Positions 6,542 through 15,370 of a stretch of 21,005 nt of DNA are shown here, piece after piece. A model generated the notes under the pieces. That model was not told the origin of the DNA and made no database searches. It saw nothing but the letters and a program-made list of their open reading frames with translations. Where the stretch lies: NCBI GenBank assembly GCA_964547525.1, contig CAZJOD010000054.1, positions 1 through 21,005 of the forward strand. The letters are read 5' to 3'. Position 1 is the first letter of the stretch. Each line of letters starts with the position of its first letter. The DNA comes from CAZJOD01 sp964547525 (GTDB lineage: Bacteria > Bacillota > Clostridia > JAAYHZ01). Made by a program: the position numbers and the translations under genes.

Positions 6542-9214
6542 TTACTTGTACATATTCTCTATTAGTTCTCCTAATTCCTCCAATTGTTTCTTTAGTTCGT
6601 TATATTTTTCCAAAAGTTCATTTTTTAAGCCCTGATCGGTAACGTTAGAATCTCCCGGACTTACAACGTTACCATCTGTTGTAACATTGAACATATTGTT
6701 TATTGCAGCATTAAAATTAGGTCCCACCCCGTATATGAACTCGTCACCTAACTGATATCCCGTTACAACCTCTCGAACTTCAGGCGTGGCTGATTTTCCG
6801 GCTGCTTTAATGTAAATGGGTTCTACATAAAGAATGCTGTTTCCTATAGGGACCACCAGTAAACTACCTTTATAAACATCCGAACCGCCTTGACTCCATA
6901 AAGTCATATTCTTAGACACACTGTCGATCTGATTTATTTTCACTTCAACCTGATACGGTCCCAAAACATTCATGTTTCTGGGGAAATTTATCAACACAAG
7001 CTCTCCGTAATTTTCATAACTATTACGAACACTCAACCACGACACCATATTATGTCTTTGCTCACTGGACGGAGTATACGGTCTCATTAAAAGCAGCTCC
7101 GGATCTAAATCTTTTGTATCAGGCAAATTCGATACTATATAATACGGTTCAATATCAACAACATTTCCCGAATAACCGCCGGAAGGATATTTAGCAATTG
7201 CCCACAAATCGTTTTGACTGTAAAAGTCTCCTACTTTCTCTTCGTTTAGGTGATATTTTCTTAAAACTTCAGTCTGTACTTTAAATAGAAATTCCGGGTA
7301 TTTCATGTGTTCTCGGATAGATTCCGGTAAATCGTCCGTAATGAAAATTCCGGGATATATTTTCATGTATGTTTTTATAATAGGATCTTCCGGGTCTATG
7401 ACATAATATTCAACTTTGCCGTCATAAGCGTCAATGATTACTTTTACAGAATTTCTAATGTAATTAAATCCGCTTTTGTATTGTGAATACGGAAATTGAT
7501 TCGAGTAAGTGTAGCCGTCTAACACCCATTTCATACGTCCTTGATTATCCAGTACCACATAAGCGTCATTATCTATGTGTAAGAAGGGTACTGCCATTTG
7601 AGCTCTGTTTATTATTTGTCTATTAGGTAATAAGGTTGCATTTTTTGCATAACGGGAGGTAATAAGATTAAGATCGTTATATTTTGCGGCAAACAGTATT
7701 CTATTTATTGATGTCAATTTAATTCCGCCTTGTCCTTGATATCTTGTTTCCCTGTTTCCGTCATAATCAATTTCGTTTATACCTGTAGCGTTAACAATAG
7801 CATAGTCGTAAGTTAACTCTCCGTAGTAAACTTCAGGTCTTTCCACTTTTATAAAATCGTCTAAGGAATCATGTGACAAATTATTTAAAATATATACTAT
7901 TTGTCCTTGATTATTAACTCTGTTTATAGGGTTCATAACCAATCCGTACCCGTGTGTATACCTGTATTTTGTATTTATATAAGATTTATCGGGTAGTTGA
8001 GCATGATTTATTTCTCTGACTGCAGAGAAGATAGCGGTATCTTTACCGTTTATGTTATAATTTAATATATCTCCGTCTACAAATGTATAAAATAACGTGT
8101 TACTTTGCAGCTGCATATTTGAAATTAAAGTGGATTCATAATCTACTATTCTGATATTATCCACCGTTTGTGGATTATCAGCCAGAATTTTTCTTGTCAA
8201 AGGCTCAATTTTTTCATATTCATATATTGTTATAGCGTCTAACCCGTATGCTTTTCGAGTCATACTTATGTTGTTTACCAAATACGGACTTTCAAAATCT
8301 TTTTCATTTGGTTTTACAACCAATCCCTGTACAATAAAAGAGATTACTGAAATCAATACCCATATGGCAGGAAAAACTCCGATTGTATATGCGGATTTTT
8401 TATATTCTTTCTTTTTCAAAAAATAAAAAGTAATTCCTGTGATGGCCAATAAAACAAACGGAATTATAGTATAATACGGCATCCATATTTTAACGTCTAC
8501 ATAGCTTGCTCCTACACTTTCTACCACTTGTCCAAAAAGTAAACCCTCTTTACGGAATTTAAACGAGAAAGTTTTTATTAAAAAATATGTGGCTATGTTT
8601 ATTAAATTATGTGATATTATTGAGTTTACTTTTAACTGTCTGTAGTCAAATTGAGAATACACCGTGGTGAAAACCACTGTATAATAACCTGCCGTATACA
8701 ATATGGTTGCTATCCACACGGTTGACATAAAATTGTATATTGATATCAGAAAAGGTCTTTTTAATATATAGTATCCTATGTCATAACCCAATATCGGATC
8801 TTTAACGTTAAAACTTACAGCGTTTAAATAAGTCATGGCATTTTGATAAAACATATCTTTTGTTGAAATCAATGTGATTACAGCCGCAATTATTGCCGGT
8901 GTATAAACATATATCTTTCTTACTGGTATATCCTTTAATTTGAAATAATCGTTCAAATTTCTTTTTATAAAGATACCTGATATTAAAAAGGATGTAAATG
9001 TAATTATTCCTGCCAAAGAGGAAAAAGTTATTTTATAAATAAGGTTTTTTACATATATGGATGATAAGTTTCCCGCTTCATCCAATTGCACTATCTCAAG
9101 GTATATATAGTTAGCTAATGACAATACAACAAGAACACAGAAAATAATTAGCGCGGCTTTTATTTTCTTTCTTGTCGATCTTTTCATCATCTCCTTTTTA
9201 TAATCGTAAACCAT
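6542..9214 (-). CDS. UPF0182 family large membrane protein
   Basis: 890-residue integral membrane protein of unknown function. Seven hydrophobic helices occupy the N-terminal third (about 19-40, 59-84, 100-118, 155-184, 196-216, 244-266, 274-300). After these comes a large, mostly soluble region of nearly 600 residues that would lie on one side of the membrane, probably outside. Family-type stretches include the NPINRVNNQG and YTYSNQFPYSQ segments and the IMPFTP-like LLMRPYTPSSEQRHNMVSWL. The C-terminus ends in a short Leu/Glu coiled coil (about 868-888). Length is normal for the family and the frame is intact. AAAGGAG lies 6 nt before the ATG. It follows ftsY by 20 nt, so it is co-transcribed with smc-ftsY, and being a demanding membrane protein it is a plausible SRP/FtsY client. 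UPF0182 assignment is firm. Function is unknown. Confidence 0.92.
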   Translation of the reverse strand: MVYDYKKEMMKRSTRKKIKAALIIFCVLVVLSLANYIYLEIVQLDEAGNLSSIYVKNLIYKITFSSLAGIITFTSFLISGIFIKRNLNDYFKLKDIPVRKIYVYTPAIIAAVITLISTKDMFYQNAMTYLNAVSFNVKDPILGYDIGYYILKRPFLISIYNFMSTVWIATILYTAGYYTVVFTTVYSQFDYRQLKVNSIISHNLINIATYFLIKTFSFKFRKEGLLFGQVVESVGASYVDVKIWMPYYTIIPFVLLAITGITFYFLKKKEYKKSAYTIGVFPAIWVLISVISFIVQGLVVKPNEKDFESPYLVNNISMTRKAYGLDAITIYEYEKIEPLTRKILADNPQTVDNIRIVDYESTLISNMQLQSNTLFYTFVDGDILNYNINGKDTAIFSAVREINHAQLPDKSYINTKYRYTHGYGLVMNPINRVNNQGQIVYILNNLSHDSLDDFIKVERPEVYYGELTYDYAIVNATGINEIDYDGNRETRYQGQGGIKLTSINRILFAAKYNDLNLITSRYAKNATLLPNRQIINRAQMAVPFLHIDNDAYVVLDNQGRMKWVLDGYTYSNQFPYSQYKSGFNYIRNSVKVIIDAYDGKVEYYVIDPEDPIIKTYMKIYPGIFITDDLPESIREHMKYPEFLFKVQTEVLRKYHLNEEKVGDFYSQNDLWAIAKYPSGGYSGNVVDIEPYYIVSNLPDTKDLDPELLLMRPYTPSSEQRHNMVSWLSVRNSYENYGELVLINFPRNMNVLGPYQVEVKINQIDSVSKNMTLWSQGGSDVYKGSLLVVPIGNSILYVEPIYIKAAGKSATPEVREVVTGYQLGDEFIYGVGPNFNAAINNMFNVTTDGNVVSPGDSNVTDQGLKNELLEKYNELKKQLEELGELIENMYK

Positions 9215-9234
9215 ACGTTCTCCTTTCTTTTACT

Positions 9235-10146
9235 TTATCCGAATAATGCATTGACAAACATCTCCGGATCAAAGTCTTCCAGATCATCTATTTGCTCTCC
9301 TACACAAATATATTTTACGGGAATCTTTAATTTGTCATATATCGAAAAGATAATACCACCTTTGGCGGTACCATCTAATTTGGTTAAAATTATACCGTCG
9401 ACATTTATAGATTGTGAAAAAACTTCGGCTTGGTTAACTGCATTTTGACCTGTTGTTGCATCTATTACCAAAAGTGTTTCTATTTTACTATCAGGCAGTT
9501 CTTTATTTAAAACTCTGGAAATCTTGTTAAGTTCCATCATAAGATTCTTTTTATTATGCAACCTGCCTGCAGTGTCACATATCAAGTAATCGGCTTTTCT
9601 TGCTTTAGCCGCTAACATCGCATCATATATAACCGCAGCGGGGTCCGAACCTTCACGCTGCCTGACGAAATCGGCTTTTGCCCGGTCGGCCCAGATTTCA
9701 AGCTGTTCACCGGCTGCGGCTCTAAATGTATCTCCCGCGGCAATAATCACTTTCTTACCTTGTTTAACAAGTAGATTACTTATTTTCCCTATGGAAGTAG
9801 TTTTGCCCGCCCCGTTTACTCCGACAATTAAAATAACATTCGGTTTTACTGCCTCCGGCTTACTTTGAAATTCACATTCTGTTAGCATTTTCTTTAACAG
9901 TTTTTTTAATTCTTCCGGAACTTTAGCGGGGTCTTTGAGCTTATTCTGTTTTATTGTATCTCTTAACATATCAATTATTTTAACCGACGTGTTTGCTCCT
10001 ACATCAGCGGATATTAATATCTCTTCCAGTTCATCCAGCAATTCTTCATCCACTTTTGAAAACCCTCTTATAGCGCTGTCTATCTTCCCTAATAAACTTG
10101 TTTTTGTCTTAGTTAACCCTTTTTTTAATTTGTCAAAAAAACTCAT
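9235..10146 (-). CDS. ftsY: Signal recognition particle receptor FtsY
   Basis: SRP receptor GTPase that docks ribosome-SRP complexes at the membrane and activates Ffh. 303 residues, consisting of N and G domains only. The acidic A domain of E. coli FtsY is absent, as is common in Firmicutes. The N-terminus begins with a short amphipathic helix (FFDKLKKGLTKTK), a likely membrane anchor. GTPase motifs: GVNGAGKTT 109-117, GDTFRAAAGEQL 138-149, DTAGRLH 191-197, TKLDG 255-259. The C-terminus reads VGEQIDDLEDFDPEMFVNALFG, typical of FtsY. AGGAGG lies 5 nt before the ATG and only 9 nt separate it from the smc stop, so the two form one operon. Confidence 0.98.
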   Translation of the reverse strand: MSFFDKLKKGLTKTKTSLLGKIDSAIRGFSKVDEELLDELEEILISADVGANTSVKIIDMLRDTIKQNKLKDPAKVPEELKKLLKKMLTECEFQSKPEAVKPNVILIVGVNGAGKTTSIGKISNLLVKQGKKVIIAAGDTFRAAAGEQLEIWADRAKADFVRQREGSDPAAVIYDAMLAAKARKADYLICDTAGRLHNKKNLMMELNKISRVLNKELPDSKIETLLVIDATTGQNAVNQAEVFSQSINVDGIILTKLDGTAKGGIIFSIYDKLKIPVKYICVGEQIDDLEDFDPEMFVNALFG

Positions 10147-10155
10147 AAATCCTCC

Positions 10156-13100
10156 TTATCCCGTTTTTTCTATACTCCCTATATCCATAGACACTATGTT
10201 GGATACGCCGTGTTCTTGCATGGTTACTCCGTACAACAAATCGGACCCTTCCATTGTTCCTTTTCTGTGGGTAATTAAAATAAACTGCGTCTTATCCGAT
10301 AGTGTTCTTAAATATTCTATAAACTTATAAATGTTTGCATCATCCAGCGCTGCTTCTATTTCATCCAGTATGCAAAATGGTGCGGGTTTTAGCATCATGA
10401 TTGAGAATAATAATGCGATCGCCGCCAACGCCCTTTCTCCTCCGGATAACAACATCATATTCTGTAGGTTTTTACCTGGCGGCTGAACAAATACCTCTAT
10501 GTCACTTTCCAACACATTTTCACTATCCGCTAAAGCCAATTCGGCTTTTCCCCCGTCAAACAATTCGGTAAACACTTTTCTGAAATTTTTATTTATTTCA
10601 TTAAGTCTACCCGTAAATTTTGTTTTCATAACACTGTTCATTTCATAAACAATCCGTTTAAGTTTTTCTTTAGCCTCTTCCATTTCATTTTTTTGTTTTA
10701 CAAGGAAGTCGAACCTTGTTTTAGTATCGGTATATTCTTGGATAGCTCCTACATGAACAGACCCCAATTCATTTATCTGCTGTTTTAATGAAGATATTTT
10801 TTTGGGAGTCACCTCTTCATCCGGCTCTCTCCTGTTTAGAACGGCTTCTGCATATGTTAGTTCATATTCATCATACATTCTGCCTTTTAAAGAATCCATA
10901 TCGGATTCTATTTTAGTTTTTCTTATGTTAAGCCTATTTTCTTCTTCTTTAAATAAAAGGATGTTCTTATTTGCACTATCTATATTTGATCTCGCCTCTT
11001 CAATTTCATCTTTTAATGATTTCTTTTCTTGTTCAAGCTTTCCAATTAATAAGTTCGTACCGGTCATCTTTTCCCGTCTTGTTTTAATTTCATTGTCCAA
11101 TTGTATTTTATTGCTTTCGGCTATAGATATTTTTTCAACATTCTTTTTCAACTCGTCTTCTTTTCTTTTAACTTCTTCAATCAATCCCACTACGGAATTT
11201 TCCGTATCTTTCAGATTATTATTTATAATGTTTATACTCTCTATAAAAGAATTAACCGAAACTTTATAATCGGTAATATCTGTAACCAAATCATCTTTTC
11301 GCTTTCTTTTACTTTTATGCGTCTCTTCAAATTCTGAAATAATTCTTTTCGATCTTTCAATTTCAACTTCTATGTCATTAAGACATTTTTTATGATTTGT
11401 CAACTCTTGCTTCGTTTTGTTTATTTCATCGCAAAATCTTTTCTTTTCATCATTGCCGTTTTCTATTTTAAAGGTATGGGTTTGTATTTTCTCTAGTAAA
11501 GATTCATACTTATTTTCCAGACGTATACGTTCATGTTCTACATCACGCTTTTTAGTAGTTAACACAGAAATTGTGTCATTACAGGAGGATATGTCTTTTA
11601 GATAATCTTCTCTAACTTTTAATAAAGATTCTTCACGTTTTACGAAATTCTGTATCCGATATTCCAATTGGCCTATCATTCTTTTTCTGCTCAGTATGTT
11701 CGATGCCACTTTATTTACACTACCACCTGTTATGGATCCACCGGTATTTACAGTGTCACCTTCTAAAGTAACAACTCTATATGTATATGAAAAAGCTTTT
11801 GCTATCTTAACTGCAGAATCGTAGTCTTTTACAATAATTATCCTCCCTAACAAATTTTTTATTATATTGGTAAACTTATTATCACATGTGACCAATTTAT
11901 CACCGGTATCAATAAATCCGGTCAATTTTCTCATTTCCGCCAAAGTGGTACCGTCTGTGAACCTTGGAGTCATAGTTGATACCGGCATTAATGTGACTCT
12001 TCCGTGGTTTCCTCTTCGCAAATATGAAATTACGGTTTTTGCGTCGTTTTCATCTTCTGTGATTATATTCTGCATGGCTCCTCCTAGTGCCATTTCAACA
12101 GCGGTTTCATACTCTTCTTCAACATTTATTATATCGGCTACGGTTCCGTATAATTTAACGTTTGCATCAGACCGGTTTTCAAATGCCGTTAAAGCAGCTT
12201 TTACACTTTTATTGTAACCTTCATAATTTTTTTCCATTTCAAATAATAAATTATACTTAGATTTTTCAGTATTTAATAACGACTTAGTTTCCGATAAATT
12301 ATGTTCATTTTTTTTGTATTGTTCATTAAGTTCTTTGAGTCGGGTATTTAATTGAGAAATGTCTTTATTTAAAGATATTTCGTTTTCTTCCGATGCGGAA
12401 ATTTCCCTTTCGATATTTTCTTTCTCAATAAAAAACGCATCTTTTTCTCTAATTAAAATCATTACATCCTTTTCAATACTCTTCAACCTTGATGCTAAAT
12501 TATCTATAAGATTATTGCATGATGCCACCGATGTTTTTCTTTCGGTTATCATATCCAGCTTGTCCATCATATCGAACTTCAATTTTTCAATTTCTTGTTC
12601 GTTTTCATTTAAAGTAGCCATAATTTCTTGCATTTCAGCTTCAAAACCTTCTAACGCTTTGGAATACTCCTTTAAATCTTTATTTAAAACTTCCAAACGC
12701 TTCTCATATTTGCTTCTGTTTTTTTGTATTTCCTCCATATCGAACTTAGAATTTAAGATATCGTTTTTTAATGTTTCCACATGATCCGTATATTTTTTTC
12801 GTTTTTCTTCCCAAACTCTGATATCACCGGTTTTTTCACTGATAATCCGATCGGCTTCTCGATATTCTTTATGAACCGATTCCATTTGACTCTCCAAGCT
12901 TTCCTGACGACCAACATTCTTTTGTATGAGCAAATTACAAGCTTTAACAGTAAGCTCTTCATCCGAAATGTTTTTTACTATCAAGTCCGCTTCATCGTTA
13001 AGCTTTTTAATTTTTAATTCAAAATCCTCGATGGAACGGACATAAACAGCGGTCTCGTACTCTTTTAATTTATTTCTAAAATCTATAAAAATACGAGCTT

Positions 13101-13731
13101 TTTGTGCTTGCATCTTTAAATTTTCCAAACCGGATTCTATTTCCCTTATAATATCATTTATTCTAATTAAGTTTTCCTCAGTCTTTTCAAGCTTTTTTAA
13201 AGCTTCCGCTTTTCTAGTTTTATACTTCATTATTCCGGCGGCTTCATCAAATATATTTCTTCTTTCTTCGGACTTGGAACTCAACAACTCTTCGATTTTT
13301 CCTTGCCCGATTATAGAATAGCCGTCTTTACCTATACCCGTGTCCAATAACAGAGTATAAACATCTTTCAATCTGCATTTGTTATTATTTATTAAATATT
13401 CACTTTCTCCGGATCTGTATAACCTCCTGGTTATGCTTACTTCATCATATTCAACATCAAGTCCTTTATCATTATTATCCAATATTAACGAGACTTCGGC
13501 GAACGACAAAGCTTTTCTGAATTGAGTTCCGGAAAAAATAATATCTTGTGACTTACTACCTCTTAAGTTTTTTAAGCTTTGTTCTCCCAGTACCCATCTT
13601 ATAGCGTCGGAAATATTGCTTTTACCACTGCCATTCGGCCCTATAATGGATGTAATGCAATTCTTAAAATCCAGGGTAACATTATCGGCAAATGATTTAA
13701 ACCCTTTCATTTCAACTCTTTTTAAGTACAT
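10156..13731 (-). CDS. smc: Chromosome segregation / condensin ATPase SMC
   Basis: ATPase core of the bacterial condensin that folds and segregates the chromosome with ScpA and ScpB. 1191 residues, full length. Domains in order: N-terminal ATPase head with Walker A GPNGSGKSN (31-39) and Q-loop region GEQSLKNLRG; ascending coiled coil (about 165-500); hinge (about 510-660) with the VKLYGTVADI start, conserved Gly residues and the GGSVN segment; descending coil (about 670-1000); C-terminal head with signature LSGGER (1095-1100) and Walker B PFCILDEIEAALDD with D1123 and E1124. GGAGGAG lies about 4 nt before the ATG. It heads a transcription unit with ftsY and has its own promoter upstream, although in Bacillus it follows rnc directly. 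Confidence 0.99.
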   Translation of the reverse strand: MYLKRVEMKGFKSFADNVTLDFKNCITSIIGPNGSGKSNISDAIRWVLGEQSLKNLRGSKSQDIIFSGTQFRKALSFAEVSLILDNNDKGLDVEYDEVSITRRLYRSGESEYLINNNKCRLKDVYTLLLDTGIGKDGYSIIGQGKIEELLSSKSEERRNIFDEAAGIMKYKTRKAEALKKLEKTEENLIRINDIIREIESGLENLKMQAQKARIFIDFRNKLKEYETAVYVRSIEDFELKIKKLNDEADLIVKNISDEELTVKACNLLIQKNVGRQESLESQMESVHKEYREADRIISEKTGDIRVWEEKRKKYTDHVETLKNDILNSKFDMEEIQKNRSKYEKRLEVLNKDLKEYSKALEGFEAEMQEIMATLNENEQEIEKLKFDMMDKLDMITERKTSVASCNNLIDNLASRLKSIEKDVMILIREKDAFFIEKENIEREISASEENEISLNKDISQLNTRLKELNEQYKKNEHNLSETKSLLNTEKSKYNLLFEMEKNYEGYNKSVKAALTAFENRSDANVKLYGTVADIINVEEEYETAVEMALGGAMQNIITEDENDAKTVISYLRRGNHGRVTLMPVSTMTPRFTDGTTLAEMRKLTGFIDTGDKLVTCDNKFTNIIKNLLGRIIIVKDYDSAVKIAKAFSYTYRVVTLEGDTVNTGGSITGGSVNKVASNILSRKRMIGQLEYRIQNFVKREESLLKVREDYLKDISSCNDTISVLTTKKRDVEHERIRLENKYESLLEKIQTHTFKIENGNDEKKRFCDEINKTKQELTNHKKCLNDIEVEIERSKRIISEFEETHKSKRKRKDDLVTDITDYKVSVNSFIESINIINNNLKDTENSVVGLIEEVKRKEDELKKNVEKISIAESNKIQLDNEIKTRREKMTGTNLLIGKLEQEKKSLKDEIEEARSNIDSANKNILLFKEEENRLNIRKTKIESDMDSLKGRMYDEYELTYAEAVLNRREPDEEVTPKKISSLKQQINELGSVHVGAIQEYTDTKTRFDFLVKQKNEMEEAKEKLKRIVYEMNSVMKTKFTGRLNEINKNFRKVFTELFDGGKAELALADSENVLESDIEVFVQPPGKNLQNMMLLSGGERALAAIALLFSIMMLKPAPFCILDEIEAALDDANIYKFIEYLRTLSDKTQFILITHRKGTMEGSDLLYGVTMQEHGVSNIVSMDIGSIEKTG

Positions 13732-13824
13732 CTACTCCTCCGTATAAATAATATGAATTAAAGTTATGTGTAACTTACCTAAATAAAACAAATAAAAAAA
13801 CGGTATTCTCCATGTGCAAACATC

Positions 13825-13853
13825 ATTATATAATAATAATTTGCTTGTAACAA
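13825..13853 (-). promoter_or_regulatory. Promoter of smc-ftsY block
   Basis: Read on the minus strand: TTGTTA (-35), 17-nt spacer, perfect TATAAT (-10). It lies about 95 nt upstream of the smc ATG in the 167-nt gap after the lyxose isomerase gene. The leader it implies (about 85 nt) shows no obvious riboswitch. No terminator for the upstream gene is visible, so smc probably receives both read-through and its own transcripts. Confidence 0.75.
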
Positions 13854-13898
13854 TACCTTACCCTTATATTCCCAACATATATATATGATATTTAATTG

Positions 13899-14579
13899 TT
13901 ATAAAAACTTTTTATAATCTTGACATAACAGATATAACGGAGATTGATCTTCCAAAATCTCGGGGAATCTTCCAATTTGTTCGAAAAAACGGTTATCTGA
14001 TGTATCATCATTGACCTTTGACACTTCGCCTAAAAGAACACTGCCAAATCCTTCTTCAGCCCAAAACTTATGATACAATCCCGTAGTCATTGTTATACTT
14101 TCTCCGGGAGTAAGTCGTATAACAGAACCCGCTTTCAATAAAGATCTGCATCCGTCAATTGACACCTGAATATCGGATTTTGAAAAAGAACCGTCATCAC
14201 AAGACTGATAAAGACGAACTAATAAATTACCGCCACCACGGTTTATTATATCTTCTGTTTTATTCCAATGAAAATGAAATGGAGTCACTTGATTTTCATT
14301 AGCTATCATTAATTTTTCCGCATATGTTTTTGAGTTATTATGATCTTTTGCATTGCCATTTCTTAATGTAAATAAAATTAAGCCTGTTTTATTGAAATCT
14401 GAGGAACCAAAATCCGTTATATCCCATCCTAGCATGTTCGCAAAAATTTCGTCGTATTCATCACCTTTTGTTTTCCAATCTTCTAAACTCCAATAAGCAA
14501 AAGGCGGTAATTTAAAATTCATTTTATTAATAAACTCTATAGATTTATTAAGTAAATCATTTATTTCCGATCTTTTCAT
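13899..14579 (-). CDS. D-lyxose ketol-isomerase-like cupin protein
   Basis: 226-residue single-domain cupin resembling the D-lyxose ketol-isomerase family (EC 5.3.1.15; DUF1498), which interconverts D-lyxose and D-xylulose and can act on D-mannose. The motif TPFHFHWNKTEDIINRGGG (99-117) and a later GLYHKFW (167-173) supply the likely Mn-binding ligands H102, H104, E109 and H170, the same spacing as in characterised members as I recall. No truncation. AGGAG lies about 11 nt before the ATG, and the gene starts 44 nt after the rnc stop. There are no sugar transporters, kinases or regulators nearby, so the physiological substrate cannot be inferred from context. It is an insertion into the otherwise conserved rnc-smc junction. 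Family call is confident. True substrate is not. Confidence 0.87.
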   Translation of the reverse strand: MKRSEINDLLNKSIEFINKMNFKLPPFAYWSLEDWKTKGDEYDEIFANMLGWDITDFGSSDFNKTGLILFTLRNGNAKDHNNSKTYAEKLMIANENQVTPFHFHWNKTEDIINRGGGNLLVRLYQSCDDGSFSKSDIQVSIDGCRSLLKAGSVIRLTPGESITMTTGLYHKFWAEEGFGSVLLGEVSKVNDDTSDNRFFEQIGRFPEILEDQSPLYLLCQDYKKFL

Positions 14580-14623
14580 ACTAAAAATTCTCCTGACTCA
14601 TGTAGATTATCCGAAAACTTCAA

Positions 14624-15370
14624 CTAAAAAACTCCGTTATTCAAAGCATCTTTAGCTGCATTCTGTTCCCCTTCTTTTTTGGTGGAACCGCTACCCGATC
14701 CGTATTTTCTATTATTTACATAAACCGAAACACTGTACGTTTTGTCATGGTCAGGACCGGATTGATCTTCAACAACATATTTTATTTTAATTTTGCCCTG
14801 TTTTTGCAGACACTCTTGTAATTCAGTCTTATAATCGTTGAACACCGTACCGGTCAACGCACCGCTAATAATACTTTTCATATTTTTATATATAAACTTC
14901 TGAACGGTCTGAAAATCAGAATCCAAATAAACCGCTCCTATCAAAGCTTCCATCGCATCAGCGAGAATTGAGGGACGGTTTCTTCCTCTGTTAGCTTCTT
15001 CACCTTTTCCTAATCTTAAATATTTCCCCAAATTCAATTTCTGAGCACATTCTTTTAGAGATTGCTCACATACCACAGCAGCCCTGATTTTTGTCATTTC
15101 TCCTTCAGGCATATCAATTTCATTATTAAATATATAATCACCGATACATAAGTTTAAAACCGAATCACCTAGAAACTCAAGACGTTCGTTATCGTTCATA
15201 TTGCCGATTCCTTCGTTTGCAAATGAGCTATGGGTGATGGATGTAATAAGGAGACTTTTGTTTTTAAATGTATATCCTATCTCTTTTTCAAAGGTTTTAA
15301 TATTTTTATCATCTAAAACAATATTACCTATGCATTCATTGTTCAATTGTATTTTTTTATTACCAAACAC
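14624..15370 (-). CDS. rnc: Ribonuclease III
   Basis: Double-strand-specific endoribonuclease that processes rRNA precursors and other structured RNAs. 248 residues with the catalytic RNase III domain (about 25-165) and a C-terminal dsRNA-binding domain (about 178-245, ending GSTKKEGEQNAAKDAL). The signature NERLEFLGDSVL is at 61-72. Catalytic acidic residues by alignment are E65, D69, D138 and E141. The N-terminus is about 20 residues longer than E. coli RNase III. The start is GTG at 15370, inside the end of fabF (28-nt overlap). GGAGGG at 15379-15384 lies 8 nt before it, which supports this start and translational coupling to fabF. The rnc-to-smc order is conserved in Firmicutes apart from the inserted isomerase. 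Confidence 0.97.
   Translation of the reverse strand: MFGNKKIQLNNECIGNIVLDDKNIKTFEKEIGYTFKNKSLLITSITHSSFANEGIGNMNDNERLEFLGDSVLNLCIGDYIFNNEIDMPEGEMTKIRAAVVCEQSLKECAQKLNLGKYLRLGKGEEANRGRNRPSILADAMEALIGAVYLDSDFQTVQKFIYKNMKSIISGALTGTVFNDYKTELQECLQKQGKIKIKYVVEDQSGPDHDKTYSVSVYVNNRKYGSGSGSTKKEGEQNAAKDALNNGVF

Noticed and set aside
10802..11269. 155-codon plus-strand frame, Ser/Phe/Leu-rich
   Set aside because: Antisense shadow of the smc coiled coil. Its composition is the expected complement of Glu/Lys-rich codons.
12768..12962. 64-codon minus-strand frame inside smc
   Set aside because: Out-of-frame shadow of smc with no ribosome-binding site. The smc frame through this region is continuous and normal.
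13732..13898. Riboswitch in the smc leader
   Set aside because: Only a promoter and AT-rich sequence are seen, with no stable stem pairing of note.
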